A stretch of 64,000 nucleotides of DNA from Notospermus geniculatus (lineage: Eukaryota > Nemertea > Pilidiophora > Heteronemertea > Lineidae): assembly GCA_002633025.1 (NCBI GenBank), contig NMRB01000098.1, positions 87,537 through 151,536 of the forward strand, written 5' to 3'. Position 1 is the first letter of the stretch; each line of letters opens with the position of its first letter. The position numbers and the translations under genes were made by a program. The notes under the pieces are model-generated. The model had not been told where the DNA came from, ran no database searches, and worked only from the letters and a program-made list of their open reading frames with translations. Shown here in pieces: positions 47,501 through 56,732 of the stretch.

Positions 47501-49254
47501 CACTGAACACCTCTTCTACGAGCTCCATCTCAACAGAAGTTACTGGTTCAATGCAGGTCACCTGAAAGAGACACATGGCGTCATTAAATGTGGTCACCCC
47601 CTCCCCCAAGAAAACACAAGGTCTAAGAATCTTCATTCCACAGTGGGATTACGGTAATCATCTCTGGCTCTTCACGACGTCCGTCACAGTAAGCCGTGGT
47701 GCCTTGTACCTTGCACCTTCCAGGCCTTGTCTCCTGAGGCGAGCAAAAAAGTGCTCGCCTGAGAACAATAGANGCCTGACCTTCGCAAGGGCAAGTAAAA
47801 GATCCCATCGAAGTGAGGAACATGAGTAGCTTGTGATAGCCTCTTCCGTACTTACCAGGGCCAATAATGCTGTGGCTTCAGCCCTGATGGAAAATCATAT
47901 ACAAACACAAAATACACAGTGCAATTACTCACCTTTTCAGGAATATCGATAGCCTTAATAATCTTCGATGTCTTGATATCAAAAAGGCATATCATACCAT
48001 TATGGCTTGTATCCAAACCCACCAATAGATGGGGTACACCATCGTATTCATATTCCGCGACACACATGATGGTCGTCTTAGTATCTTTGATGACAGAGCC
48101 AAATGACCATGCGGCAATCCTTTCACCGGTAAAACTGTTGATAATTTCGAGGCTAGAGCCACTGGTAACCCAGGCAAAGGTACCATCTACAATTAAAGAA
48201 GAGACTCAGACCTGTCATGGTTTGTTACTACTGGTCTTGAGCACACTCCACGCAGTGTTGAAATTTTTTGATAATTGGACGAAAATTTCAACACTGCCAT
48301 CTCGATGCTAGATCGCCATCTTGAAATCCTGATGTCATCGTCGGCGGGCTGGTCTATCACGTGACGCGAACTTCTTTTTCAAAATGGTATTATTTGCAGA
48401 AAACAGTATTTACATTGTATCTTGTCGAAAATGAAACAGAATAACTTTATTATTACTTTGTACTCCACCGATGTTTGTATCACTCTACACCTTTAAGCCT
48501 GGTGCACACGAGAGCTTCCTGCTTACGGAAAAGTTCATTCGTGGCACTTGACTTAAGGAGGAAGCTCCCGTGTGCGGTGCGATTCACGACAGATTTTCGT
48601 CATTCGAGGCGCTGCAGCCAATATCAAACCAGTTTGATATTTTTCGCCACGCCTGCACGAAGCTTCGAATCGCACCGCACACGGGAACTTCCTCCTTAAG
48701 TCAAGTGCCACGAATGAACTTTTCCGTAAGCAGGAAGCTCTCGTGTGCGCCAGGCTTTATACACCTATCTTCAACGATCTATATTGTAAGCGTAGAAAAC
48801 GAGTGATGGGGTAAGCGCTTCACAAACAGAATACCGTAACTTCTTCTGTTCGCTCCGCGCACGCACTACTTTTCAAGATGGAAACCTAGCACCGACACTA
48901 GTGGTGATATTCTCCGATATCGCCACCTAGTGTCAAGTTTGTGTCTTGAGATGTTTTTATTCTAAGAGAAAAAGAGAAGAGCTCAATTATGTCTTCCACC
49001 AAAGGCAAGGAAGGAGGCATCCTCCCACAGCTGGGGTTTTTACCTCTCTCCTCTTCATCCACTCACACAAACAGTGTATGAAGAGGAATGAGACCAAAGC
49101 CCTGCTGTGGGAGGATGGGAAGGAGGCCTGACATACCTTTGCTAAAGCTTCCCAAAGAGATATTAACATCACCGTTGGCTTTCTCCCGAGCATCCAGACT
49201 TGCTGGCTGGAATTTCGTGACTGGAGTAGTAATGTGCGGAAGTAGTTCTTTCAT
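29504..49254 (-). CDS. AHCTF1: ELYS / AHCTF1 nucleoporin
   Basis: Thirty coding exons, 5' to 3': 49254-49137, 48186-47933, 47561-47435, 47058-46844, 46448-46340, 45525-45397, 41874-41790, 41590-41431, 41324-41095, 40935-40842, 40630-40437, 40231-40141, 39589-39500, 39146-39006, 38596-38492, 38405-38309, 38107-37990, 37781-37563, 37279-37089, 35657-35563, 35213-35032, 34816-34672, 34335-34176, 34088-33870, 33759-33569, 33182-32865, 32366-31774, 31591-31538, 30330-30294, 29705-29504; ~1,650 codons. The N-terminal part (to ~475) is the seven-bladed propeller: LEIINSFTGERIAAWSFG, EPENDPR, YIGLFDMNRWYHSQMPGS. The helical ELYS domain follows (LMIDGLVDHMG, MMKLIQGLWLLDHKDFE, ITKHIVPWQHTRIIKALLYQ). 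The tail is Ser/Pro-rich with TPQSILK, SPVRRSPR and a basic end. ELYS binds nucleosomes and recruits the Nup107-160 complex to seed nuclear pores. Shorter than vertebrate ELYS (~2,270 residues), mainly in the tail. Exon 47058-46844 has a 1-nt frame break, and the 31538/30330 junction is not in phase. The 36102-36763 gap is intronic. The acceptor before 49276 implies an upstream 5' UTR exon that I did not find. Confidence 0.95.
29850..29975 (-). repeat. SINE fragment
   Basis: Inverted, truncated copy of the family at 35222-35480 (shared 'gtgccttgtaccttgtgcct', 'gggcaagtaaaagacccc' and 'tactt(a)cagggccaat' sequence). No B box in this copy. Confidence 0.75.
30334..30865. mobile_element. TIR element touching an ELYS splice acceptor
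   Basis: 'tacagtggaacccctcagtc' is inverted as 'gacttagaggggttccactg' with 'ta'. The interior repeats 'tgaccacccctc(t/c)aaactgacc'. On the ELYS strand its last bases lie directly before 'Nag' and the candidate exon starting at 30330. TA at both ends fits a TA target duplication. Confidence 0.85.
31388..31519. mobile_element. palindromic MITE in ELYS 3' intron
   Basis: 'agggactttcagcaaggctc' with 'cgtatc' is inverted as 'gatacggagccttgctaaag' with 'tccct'. The middle has 'tgtcacgtatgacgtatcg' and 'atacgtgatacgtgatac'. It lies 19 bp from the exon ending at 31538. Confidence 0.75.
32559..32724. mobile_element. palindromic MITE in ELYS intron
   Basis: 'agaggctatgcactgacgtc' is inverted as 'gacgtcacgtgcatagcctc' with 't'. 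Inner pair 'atgacgccacgtgttggatgg' and the area near 32668-32688. Confidence 0.75.
33250..33549. repeat. 145-bp-unit repeat family, locus 3
   Basis: Same order of words as one unit of 11284-12112 ('gatttcaagatggtggctct', 'gagaccttcctctagtcacc', 'aaatttgattggatcaac'). It ends with the hairpin 'aatgccccctcttcag' and 'aaagcgggggataaa'. It lies in an ELYS intron. Confidence 0.7.
34391..34622. mobile_element. foldback MITE, copy 1 (ELYS intron)
   Basis: 'ttctcaaattggcacatctg' with 'tgcacttctgccgaaatctc' pairs with 'gagatttcagtggaggtgct' and 'cgtaaatttgagaa'. The centre 'acttcgaagacgttgcat' region matches the copy at 44872-45118. Confidence 0.8.
35222..35480 (+). repeat. tRNA-derived SINE, fullest copy
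   Basis: It contains 'ggtcccgggttcgaatgcag', which holds a pol III B box (GGTTCGAATNC), near its 5' end, then the family body and a tail of 'aatacaaatacaaac'. It lies in an ELYS intron opposite to the gene. Related copies are at 29850-29975 and 47690-47910. I see no clear A box, so the 5' end may be cut. Confidence 0.7.
35893..37026. repeat. interspersed repeat spanning the assembly gap (gap 36102-36763)
   Basis: 'gaggcccatgggccttgcgc' with 'tcagctgac' at the left is matched at the right by 'tgggccttgcggttgcg' and 'gtcagctgagctaaa'. The 'cacacagacggacgcc' stretch before the right end is typical of an interspersed invertebrate repeat. The 662 N bases fall inside it and inside an ELYS intron; the flanking ELYS exons join in phase without missing sequence. 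Confidence 0.6.
39690..39772. repeat. 16-bp tandem repeat, five units
   Basis: 'ccaaggtcatcactgt' repeats with drift to 'ctaagatcatcactgg' in an ELYS intron. Confidence 0.85.
39829..40015. mobile_element. foldback MITE in ELYS intron
   Basis: 'actttcctgccgctagaggc' with 'ggtcctaggacgtcacgaaa' is inverted as 'tttgtgacgttctaggacc' with 'gcctcttgcggcaggaaagt'. Loop ~60 bp. Confidence 0.8.
41875..43011. other. ELYS intron between exons 41874 and 45397, first part
   Basis: A 'tacagtggaacctctctaat' MITE-like element lies at about 42513-42697, related in its end sequence to 30334-30865. I see no ELYS exon here. The antisense ADP-ribosyltransferase-like gene starts at 43012. Confidence 0.6.
43012..44757 (+). 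CDS. mono-ADP-ribosyltransferase-like protein, nested antisense in an ELYS intron
   Basis: Two exons, 43012-43918 and 44210-44757, 1,455 nt, 484 residues. The intron has a GTAAGT donor and a 'cttcttttttgacag' acceptor; exon 1 ends in phase 1 and joins the exon 2 frame exactly. Without splicing the frame stops at 43944. Residues ~1-110 are acidic and Lys/Glu-rich. A helical segment follows (~120-270). The catalytic fold then reads: NVYRGM (~275, the Arg of the R-S-E triad), PLG joined by splicing to LFSGSSSLDIALAF (~303-316, the Ser motif), KPLLIKINVIG, then FPDEFEVLLRGPFLQIL (~390-405), whose E-F-E fits the E-x-E of arginine-specific enzymes. No signal peptide or GPI-anchor tail, so probably intracellular. 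The family transfers ADP-ribose from NAD+ to protein. Function in the animal unknown; innate defence or stress signalling is only a guess. AATAAA at 45357-45362 could be its poly(A) signal. Confidence 0.82.
44872..45118. mobile_element. foldback MITE, copy 2 (3' flank of the nested gene)
   Basis: 'tagacaaatctcaaattcca' is inverted as 'tttgggatttgtcta'. Inside, 'gcgcacttctgccgaaatag' pairs with 'ctatttcggcggaagtgcgc' and 'aacctcgatctgaaac' with 'gtttcaaaccgaggtt'. Same family as 34391-34622. Confidence 0.85.
45357..45362 (+). terminator. possible polyadenylation signal of the nested ADP-ribosyltransferase-like gene
   Basis: The first AATAAA on the + strand after the stop at 44757, about 600 bp downstream and 35 bp from an ELYS exon on the other strand. 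The intervening 3' region would include the MITE at 44872-45118. Confidence 0.3.
45601..45795. mobile_element. TIR MITE in ELYS intron
   Basis: 'atatgtgagccgctccggca' with 'aaaccagac' is inverted as 'gtctggttttggcagagcgg' with 'ctcacatat'. Confidence 0.8.
45868..46088. mobile_element. TIR MITE in ELYS intron
   Basis: 'tactgtaaagcaagataatt' with 'tcgcg' is inverted as 'cgcgaaattttcctgcttta' with 'cagta'. The interior carries several 'attttcgcga' words. Confidence 0.85.
46140..46330. repeat. interspersed repeat, second copy at 14190-14355
   Basis: Shared 'acctccccttttggccaaca', 'aatctgtgaaatcaactgtg' and 'cagggtgcgccctcttttcc' sequence. It ends just before the ELYS exon at 46340. Confidence 0.65.
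47690..47910 (+). repeat. SINE copy with internal insertion
   Basis: Family body as at 35222-35480, but interrupted after 'gtaccttgcaccttc' by about 70 bp containing the hairpin 'ctcctgaggcgagca' and 'tgctcgcctgagaac', with an unread base at 47773. Ends 'atacaaacacaaaata'. Confidence 0.65.
48493..48760. mobile_element. near-perfect palindromic MITE in ELYS intron
   Basis: 'ttaagcctggtgcacacgag' runs ~110 bp and is inverted almost without mismatch, ending 'ctcgtgtgcgccaggcttta'. Loop ~35 bp. Confidence 0.85.
49006..49128. repeat. inverted repeat next to ELYS first coding exon
   Basis: 'aaggaaggaggcatcctccc' with 'acagc' pairs with 'gctgtgggaggatgggaagg' with 'aggcct'. The loop has a second pair, 'ctcttcat' and 'atgaagag'. 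It abuts the donor at 49136. Confidence 0.65.
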
Positions 49255-49276
49255 TTTAAGAAGTCAAGGTTTGCAT

Positions 49277-50104
49277 CTGAAACAGAACAAACGATCAGTG
49301 AACACATTCCATTGTTGGATGAAGCAGCGAGTGAGTGAGCGAGGAGTGCTAGTGTAGTACCATTTCGGAACGAGTTTAGAATCCCCAATTCATGAGTTAG
49401 TGCCAAAAACAGGTTGTCGATTGATGGAATTGGAATAAGCTGCACTGTTAGACCTTAAGGGCCCTACAGATTTCCGCTGTGTGCCATCCATGACCATAGA
49501 TGTGTCGTCCATCATCCACATCTTCGTTCCGTCGTCCACGGATCATCGGGCATTCTTAAATCATTCTAGTAACTAGAGGCCTGACGGCCTGGGAGCTTCG
49601 CTGGGGGTGACTGAATATGGTCCAAGTACATGAAGTAGTTGGCAAGAATATACTATATAACACACTAGTAGGCCTACGAAACGCATTCTCTCATTTTGCC
49701 GAAACTTTTGTGCTTATGGCCACTTGACCAGCTTCGAGCGCCATTAGCATTGAAGGTACTAAACTTCTGACGTCATAAACTGTTATATCACCACACTGTT
49801 GGTTTTGTACTAGGGCCAGGGCCTACGCCTAGTAGAATGAACAACAAGATTGAAGAAGAGAGGTGATATAGTCTGAAAATAATGGTGTAACAGTATATTA
49901 TTTATAATTGTGTACCAGTACATGTTAAGTTGGAAAGAATCAAGTCGAATCAATGAAATCATAATTCGCCACGTGACTGATAGATGTTAGTTATTGTCTG
50001 CACATCTTGAGCTTTGACTGAGGCAAGAAAGCTGAGTCTCGGTGAACGTCTTGGTCGTCTGTCATGGCTTGAGTGTGAATCTACAAAAGAAGTAACAAAA
50101 TGTC
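49277..50104. other. upstream region of ELYS
   Basis: The pyrimidine-rich acceptor just before 49276 shows that a 5' UTR exon lies further upstream on the minus strand. I cannot place it or a promoter. No repeat structure defined. Confidence 0.4.
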
Positions 50105-50308
50105 ATAGCACAGGCGTCTCACACGTCTGTCTCTACTTGTAGTGAGAGGGGGAGGTCCTTCGGGACCATTGGCCTTATTACATTTACAGTTACACCACTG
50201 AAAAGTCCTTTTTAGCTGTTTAGTGGTGTAGTAAGCCCCAAGGGTCCCGAAGAACCTTCCCCCTACAAGTAGGCCTACAGACAGACGTATGAGAGTCGCG
50301 CCTGTCAT
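50105..50308. mobile_element. foldback MITE
   Basis: 'cataggcgtctcacacgtct'-like left end (about 50103-50125) pairs with 'acagacgtatgagagtcgcg' near 50282-50300. Inner 'aggtccttcgggacc' pairs with 'gggtcccgaagaacct', and 'ttacaccactgaaaag' with 'tttagtggtgtag'. Confidence 0.65.
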
Positions 50309-51133
50309 CATGGTCATAGGCCTGCCTAGGCCTGGTGCATAGCCCCACCGGTAGGCCTAGCCATGGCCATATGCGTACGGTCAGTGTGTGGTGGTAGGCC
50401 CTGTCTCTGTATGTTTAACATTAGGCCTAAATGCATCATTTGCTGGATGGATGCTGCATGCAGTGCTCAAAAAGGCGAACTGATGGGTTAGGTCCTAGCT
50501 ATGCAGTCATCACATAATCAGGAAGGTGACTGGTACAATGTAGTAATCATGGTGATGAACATGCCTGGCTACTCAGGCTACTGTGCACACAACACATTGG
50601 ACATGTATAAATCATACTAGGGGCCTACATCATGCACACTGACTACGTGCATGCAGCATCACTTTATCAGCAACATGACCTCATGATGATGATGACAGCA
50701 GCAGCAGAGCACATGATGGAGCAGTGCCATCACTGCCAGTGCAGTGTTACTTGTTTTTTCAGAGTCAGACACTTACTTGTTGGAGATAAACGATCATGAT
50801 AACATTCTTTGACATTTTTAGACTGTGAATGATTTACACATTACAGCAGTCAGTCTGCGATTTCATCGGCCTAACCAGTGCTGAACGTCAAAAAGTTTGG
50901 ACCACAGCCATGACAGCAAGCCAAAAGCTTGGGTAAATCATGCAAATTAAAACTATACTCAACTCTCATAGTCTCGCCGCTGTTTCGAATCCGGGGCATG
51001 TAACCAGTACTGGGCATCTCAATGGCTGGCTGCGCGAGACTACACCTCCAGTTACAATGGTGCATCTTACAAATGCCAATGAAAAAGTAGTTCCACAATG
51101 CTGCCTAGAGGGGTGTAGAAACAAATAGCAGCA
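50309..51133. other. no gene seen, rich in taggcctac words
   Basis: Low-information region with frequent 'aggcct' and 'gcatg' words. No exon supported. It ends at the second assembly gap. Confidence 0.4.
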
Positions 51134-51739
51134 NNNNNNNNNNNNNNNNNNNNNNNNNNNNNNNNNNNNNNNNNNNNNNNNNNNNNNNNNNNNNNNNNNN
51201 NNNNNNNNNNNNNNNNNNNNNNNNNNNNNNNNNNNNNNNNNNNNNNNNNNNNNNNNNNNNNNNNNNNNNNNNNNNNNNNNNNNNNNNNNNNNNNNNNNNN
51301 NNNNNNNNNNNNNNNNNNNNNNNNNNNNNNNNNNNNNNNNNNNNNNNNNNNNNNNNNNNNNNNNNNNNNNNNNNNNNNNNNNNNNNNNNNNNNNNNNNNN
51401 NNNNNNNNNNNNNNNNNNNNNNNNNNNNNNNNNNNNNNNNNNNNNNNNNNNNNNNNNNNNNNNNNNNNNNNNNNNNNNNNNNNNNNNNNNNNNNNNNNNN
51501 NNNNNNNNNNNNNNNNNNNNNNNNNNNNNNNNNNNNNNNNNNNNNNNNNNNNNNNNNNNNNNNNNNNNNNNNNNNNNNNNNNNNNNNNNNNNNNNNNNNN
51601 NNNNNNNNNNNNNNNNNNNNNNNNNNNNNNNNNNNNNNNNNNNNNNNNNNNNNNNNNNNNNNNNNNNNNNNNNNNNNNNNNNNNNNNNNNNNNNNNNNNN
51701 NNNNNNNNNNNNNNNNNNNNNNNNNNNNNNNNNNNNNNN
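51134..51739. other. assembly gap (N run)
   Basis: 606 unread bases. Reading frames across it carry no meaning. Confidence 0.99.
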
Positions 51740-51962
51740 ATTATTGACCACTGATCGTCTTCGCGATCGCCAAAAATCGATGATTAGTCCATGTAAACAA
51801 CGCCAAAACATTATCATATTATCGTGCAACCCCACGCTGATTGGTCAATAACTGACACGTGACCGTCGAGACAGGGCCACCATGATGACATGTGCTAATC
51901 TTTTGGAATTAACCATCGATTTTTTGCGATCGCGAGAACGATCGGTAGTCAATATTTGACCG
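51740..51962. repeat. inverted repeat at gap edge
   Basis: 'attattgaccactgatcgtc' with 'gcgatcgc' pairs with 'gcgatcgcgagaacgatcgg' and 'tagtcaatatt'. Probably a foldback element. Confidence 0.55.
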
Positions 51963-52202
51963 ATTTGAATCACTTCATAACACCTCCCACGTAGCTAGTT
52001 AGTTTTGGCACATCCGGCTTTTGGAAGTTGCTTTTATTGGCCATTGTTTACAAAAAATGCAGGCCATGCACAGACCGATGCACTGTGAATGTACTGCGGG
52101 GCCGCTGATGTTCAGGCCCTTTCCGCTTCGCTGATTTTATGCTGATTAGCCATGTGCTAGGTGCGATAAGGCCTATTAGAATAGGCCTAAGGCCGGTCGT
52201 GC

Positions 52203-52697
52203 TAATTACCGTCCACCACCGTCTACCACCGTCCTCCACCGTCCACCACCCTTTTTGTACTGTTATTGTACAGTTTTCCACCTCAATATTTATTTAAAAC
52301 ATCTCTTCTTTATCTCTCTCTCAAACAATAATGTAAACCGCATCAAAATCGCTGACAATATCACAGAACTTTCTGTTTTTTTTCATCGTCCACCACCACG
52401 ATTCGTCAGTCAGCGCCACCATCGGGTGGTGAGTTCAAGAACTACATTGCCAATCAAACCTGGTTCCATTGGCGTCCGAGGGTGGCGCTGATTGAAGAAC
52501 CGTGGTGGTGGACGATGACAAAAAACAGAATATTCTCAGCGATTCTGACATGTCTGATGCGGTTTACATTATTTTTTGAGAGAAAGATAAAGAAAAGATG
52601 TTTTAAATAAATATTGAGGTGGAAGACTGTACAATAACAGTACAAAAAGGGTGGTGGACGGTGGAGGACGGTGGTAGACGGTGGTGGACGGTAATTA
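52203..52697. mobile_element. ~495-bp foldback with (CCACCGTC)n ends
   Basis: The left arm starts 'taattaccgtccaccaccgt', goes on through 'tttttgtactgttattgtac' and 'tatttatttaaaacatctct' to 'atgtaaaccgcatc'. The right arm is its inverse to 52697. The arms are ~140 bp plus a second inner pair around 'catcgtccaccaccacg' and 'cgtggtggtggacgatg'. Confidence 0.85.
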
Positions 52698-52842
52698 GCA
52701 TGACCCGCCTAACGCCTATCCTAACCACAGTAGGCCTATCATCATACATGATCAATCATGGACAAACAAAATACACTGACACATTACGATGCAGGCGAGA
52801 ATTCACATGCCTAGCCTGGCATAGCTAGCTAGAGGGAGCCGG

Positions 52843-52990
52843 CTCAAGTATGGTAGGCCTATAGGCCTAGCGGGCCAAGTCGTGGGAAGTGCACTGAGCG
52901 TGTACATGTGTGTAGGCCCTACACGGAATAAGCGGCAATGTATGGAGATGTGTCACTTCCCATGGCTTGGCCCGCTATACTATACTTGAC
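52843..52990. mobile_element. foldback MITE
   Basis: 'ctcaagtatggtaggcctat' with 'agcgggccaagtcgtgggaa' pairs with 'ttcccatggcttggcccgct' and 'atactatacttga'. Confidence 0.7.
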
Positions 52991-54140
52991 CCGAGGGGGC
53001 AGCCTGTAGGCCTAGTTCCTACCTACTCAAGCGTCGTGCATGCTGATGCATTAGGCTATGCACGTGGTGATGCACGTGCTTGTCACGTTGAAGTTGATGA
53101 TGTCAACCAAAGCGGAAATCAAATCCGCCAAATTACAAATCACGTCCAAAAAAGGCACTAGCACAGACTTGAAAACAATAGAACTAAAGATTGAAAACTA
53201 AAGAACAATATTTTTGAAGTTAATATGAGGCATCAAAAGGTTATCTCACCCAAATTTCATGTCAGAACGCCGAGATTTTCAAGGGGCCGCCATTTGGGTA
53301 CGTAAGCACTTTATAAGATGCACCATCGTTACGTCGATCGCTATATCTCTAGCCTGGTTCCACTGGCCTNAGCGTATGCGTCGCGTCATGCAATACCGCT
53401 GTACTCGAGATACATGATGACGTCACGCCGTTTTTTCCTACGCTGACCCAGGATGCGGACACGACCGGCAAAAATATGCACAAAAAGGCTTCTTTTTCCA
53501 TCGGGCGTAAACATATCGCCATAGATCACCCAGCAATATAACTTACAGTTCGAACAAGCATAAATCCAAGCGATGGTAAAAATTGCTATTGAATCGTGGT
53601 TTGAAATGCGGTAAAAGCATTATGCAGATGTACAGCCTGGCGAGACGCATGTATTAAAACTATGAAATGTGCCCCTACAAGCTATTTCTTCAACTTGGAT
53701 CACCTGGAACGAGGTAGAAGAGGCTTCCCACATTCTAAATCTCTTATCCAGGAAGCAAATCAGGTAGATCTGCCAACTGTACCCGTTAGTGAAAAAACCG
53801 TGTTGAGGCAACTGAAGAGCGAGGTTGCAGCTCTGTGCTAAAAATAAAGTCACGGCGGAATCCCCACGCCAACCTCGTCCGATTGGCGCCCATTATGGTC
53901 AGCGCCATCGGGAGGTTGTTTAGTGCACTATATTTGTCGCGCAACGTCGACCGTGCATTCATTCTCTATTGCGCTTCAATCAAATCACAGACTCGATTGG
54001 TACCACGATCCTCCCCTAGGAAAGGTACCAATCTAATCACGGTGGGGTGTTGAGTAACTTTCCGTGTTAACTCCACCCACGTTGTGGCGACGAAACTCAC
54101 TCTCCCGCGAGTGCGTCAGGCTTACTGCTATTGCATGCGA
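52991..54140. other. no gene seen
   Basis: One unread base at 53370. 'ttggtaccacgatcctcc' at about 53996 also occurs near 7764. No exon supported. Confidence 0.4.
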
Positions 54141-55080
54141 GTACTTTTAATAATAATAATAATAATAATAATTTATTTTTAATAAAGCGATTTACATCAA
54201 AGATCTCAAACCGCTGTACATACTACAATTGCAGCTAATTGATAAAATAATTTGTTTTAAAAAGATAGGTTTTAAGAGCACCCGGCACCCTTAAAAGAAT
54301 CAAACACCGTGATAGACCTCAAGTTAACAGGCAGGGAATTCCAAATCGATGGCGCGTAAGCACGAAAAGCACGGTCACCACATGCTCTTGAGGGTTTCGG
54401 ACGAATTGGTTAGTATAAAACTAAAAGTTTGACGCCATCAGCACTCCTAAGATTCCTAACTGGCTGAGCAATGGAAATCAATTGAGTTAGATAGGACGGC
54501 ATTCTACGTTGTGAGATACTTTTTCGATGTTTCACTTCTGACGAGATGAAAAGTATCTCTACTGTATGAAGAATACCGCCATCTTGGATAGACATTCATC
54601 CGCGTTAGGAGCACTACTTAATACGTACTGCGCATGCGTAGACTGATTTTCATAAATCTACAAAAATACATGACAGGGCCCTAAACCATGATAACTGGTA
54701 TATACAATGGTATATACAATGATGAATTTTCAAAAAATATGCGTATATCGTGTAATTCTAGACACCATCACTTGGGTTGGGCACTATATTTTATCCGGCG
54801 GACGAGGCCGGGCGAGGCCGAGCCGAATGATAGGACGGCGCAGAACTCGTGTGGCGGATCAGCTTAAAAATGATACACAATTCTTTGAACTGGACACGAG
54901 CTTCAACTGGTAACCAGTGGAGTTCCCTAAGTATGGGAGTCATATCAACATGACGTTCAAACTTGCGACCTACTACTAAGCGGGCAGCAGCATTTTGGAT
55001 GTGCTGCAGCTTCCTTATTTGATATCCATAACATCCATATAGCAAACAATTGACTACTGAAATAGCAAACTATTGCAGTA
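54141..55080 (-). pseudogene. CR1/L2-like LINE, 3' end of reverse transcriptase ORF and tail
   Basis: Read on the minus strand, 55080 downward encodes DYCNSLLFQ, then KLQHIQNAAARLV and LRELHWLPVEARVQFKELCI, the C-terminal end of CR1/L2-clade reverse transcriptase proteins. After an interruption the motif GDRAFRAYAPSIWNSLP follows (about 54310-54370). It ends in a (TTA)n tail at 54148-54172 on the minus strand. It has frame breaks and stops, so it is a dead 5'-truncated copy. Confidence 0.8.
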
Positions 55081-56238
55081 GTCAGGCGCCTTCTATTTTC
55101 TTTGAAGAATACGTCTTGTAATTGGCCGCGCCTTCTATTCATAAACCGAACGTAACATGAACGTACGCCTTGATCACGTGTTAGAAACTCGCCAATCGTT
55201 GATGCCATTCCATGCAAGTTTCCCTCTGATCTGATTCCTGGCCATCACGGGGATAAACCAAAAGCCTTCAAAGTGCTTTTTTGCCTTAACCCTTAATCGG
55301 ATCATCACCAAATTTTTATCGTCGATACATCTGATAAGGGTACACGACATACCACCTGGGTTTTTGATCTGAAGTAATTTTCAAGGTCATAGAGGTCAAA
55401 GTTCGAAATTTCACCATTGGGAGGCACGTTTCGTGGCTAGTCCTGCATTGTTCAAATTAGGTGATGATGTATCTAGGTACTCATAATACACATAACACAG
55501 AAAATACAGATCACAAAAAAACAAATGTCGGGATGACCTCCTAATATACTGCTCATCGCGCAAGCTATGGGGTGCAATTCACAAGTCCAAATTACACTAC
55601 ATATCCGAATAATAATCCGACATCTAAAACATCTATCTTCCTGGAACCATCCACTAAAACGTCTAAATCCCTGAATCATCTTCTCCTCCAGTTCCTTGGC
55701 AGTGAGGTACTAAAGCTGCCTCTCCCTCCCCTGGATAACAAAGCGCTCCAGGACGAGGGCTGCCTAGGAATCAGCATGGCGATGTGAGCAAACCCTGTTT
55801 TGAATAATGAAATCTTCTGTGGTCAAAACCAGAACGAAGTAAGAGAGGATGAGGAATTGGAATAAACTCAATCTCTTCCATCATAGCTGTAAACCGACGG
55901 ATGTTACTCAACTGCTGATCGTTGTCCTGAATCGATGGTGACGACTCTGGGTGCTGTAGATGGAAAATAGGACAGCTGGGTACTGAGATCGCAGCATGTT
56001 GAAGACAGCTCGCATGTCTGGCTCCGGATTACCATACTCCCTGGAATGGTTCAAGCCGTGATTGACTACCACAGCTCACGCCTTGACCGTCAGAATCTTG
56101 ACTGCCTCCAGAAGTTGGCTTTCCATTGCCCCAGAGTGGGCGATAGGGTACATGTCCTTGGTGGCTTGCACCTAGAGAACATCGAGTCTGATAGGAGTAG
56201 GATAGGATGAGATTGACGAGACATCTGATGAGGGTTGT
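55081..56238. other. no gene assigned
   Basis: 55215-55440 resembles part of the nested unit at 16700-17000 ('tttcaaggtcatagaggtca' type sequence). 55790-56200 on the minus strand has broken, protein-like stretches, possibly continuing the unassigned fragment at 56239-56640. Confidence 0.35.
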
Positions 56239-56640
56239 TCATTCTGATCTTCTCTTGCAACTGCTTAAACGACTGTTCATTGCCTCGATGTGTTGACGTT
56301 CACCACCAAACATACGTATAAAATGTTGGAGACGTTCCAGAACCAAGTTGGTATCAGATTCCCGGATACGCCATGACTTCTTGTAGCGGATCAGAAACTT
56401 CTTGATCGCCTGAATGCAAAAAGCAGCGGCCATCTGTCCATAATCCAGCAGGTTGGCTTCACATGTTTCCTGTAATACTGTCATCTCAGCCAGTGGTATC
56501 TCCACATCTTCCTTGTGCTGGAGCTTGTTCCTCAAAAAGATATACAAGGCCTGCTAGGCTGCTGACTTCTTTTCTTTGACATGAGATGGCATTACATCAA
56601 GGCAAATTTCATCTGTCATGGTGTCTGTTGAACAAGGCAA
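56239..56640 (-). pseudogene. unassigned coding-like fragment
   Basis: A 102-codon open frame (56547-56239) with a helical composition (AEMTVLQETCEANLLDYGQM, AIKKFLIRYKKSWRI). The same frame is open upstream past one stop near 56555. No splice signals or family recognised. A decayed transposon or retroelement protein is likely from its setting. Confidence 0.3.
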
Positions 56641-56732
56641 AGACATGAAAGGCCTGTAAATATAAAGGTAAAGAGTATCACGTGCAGGATGAAGGATGAC
56701 TGTTTCAATTAATAAAATTCAACAATGCCACT

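Noticed and set aside
50966-51835. 289-codon minus-strand frame
   Set aside because: It spans the second assembly gap; the readable parts are repeat sequence.
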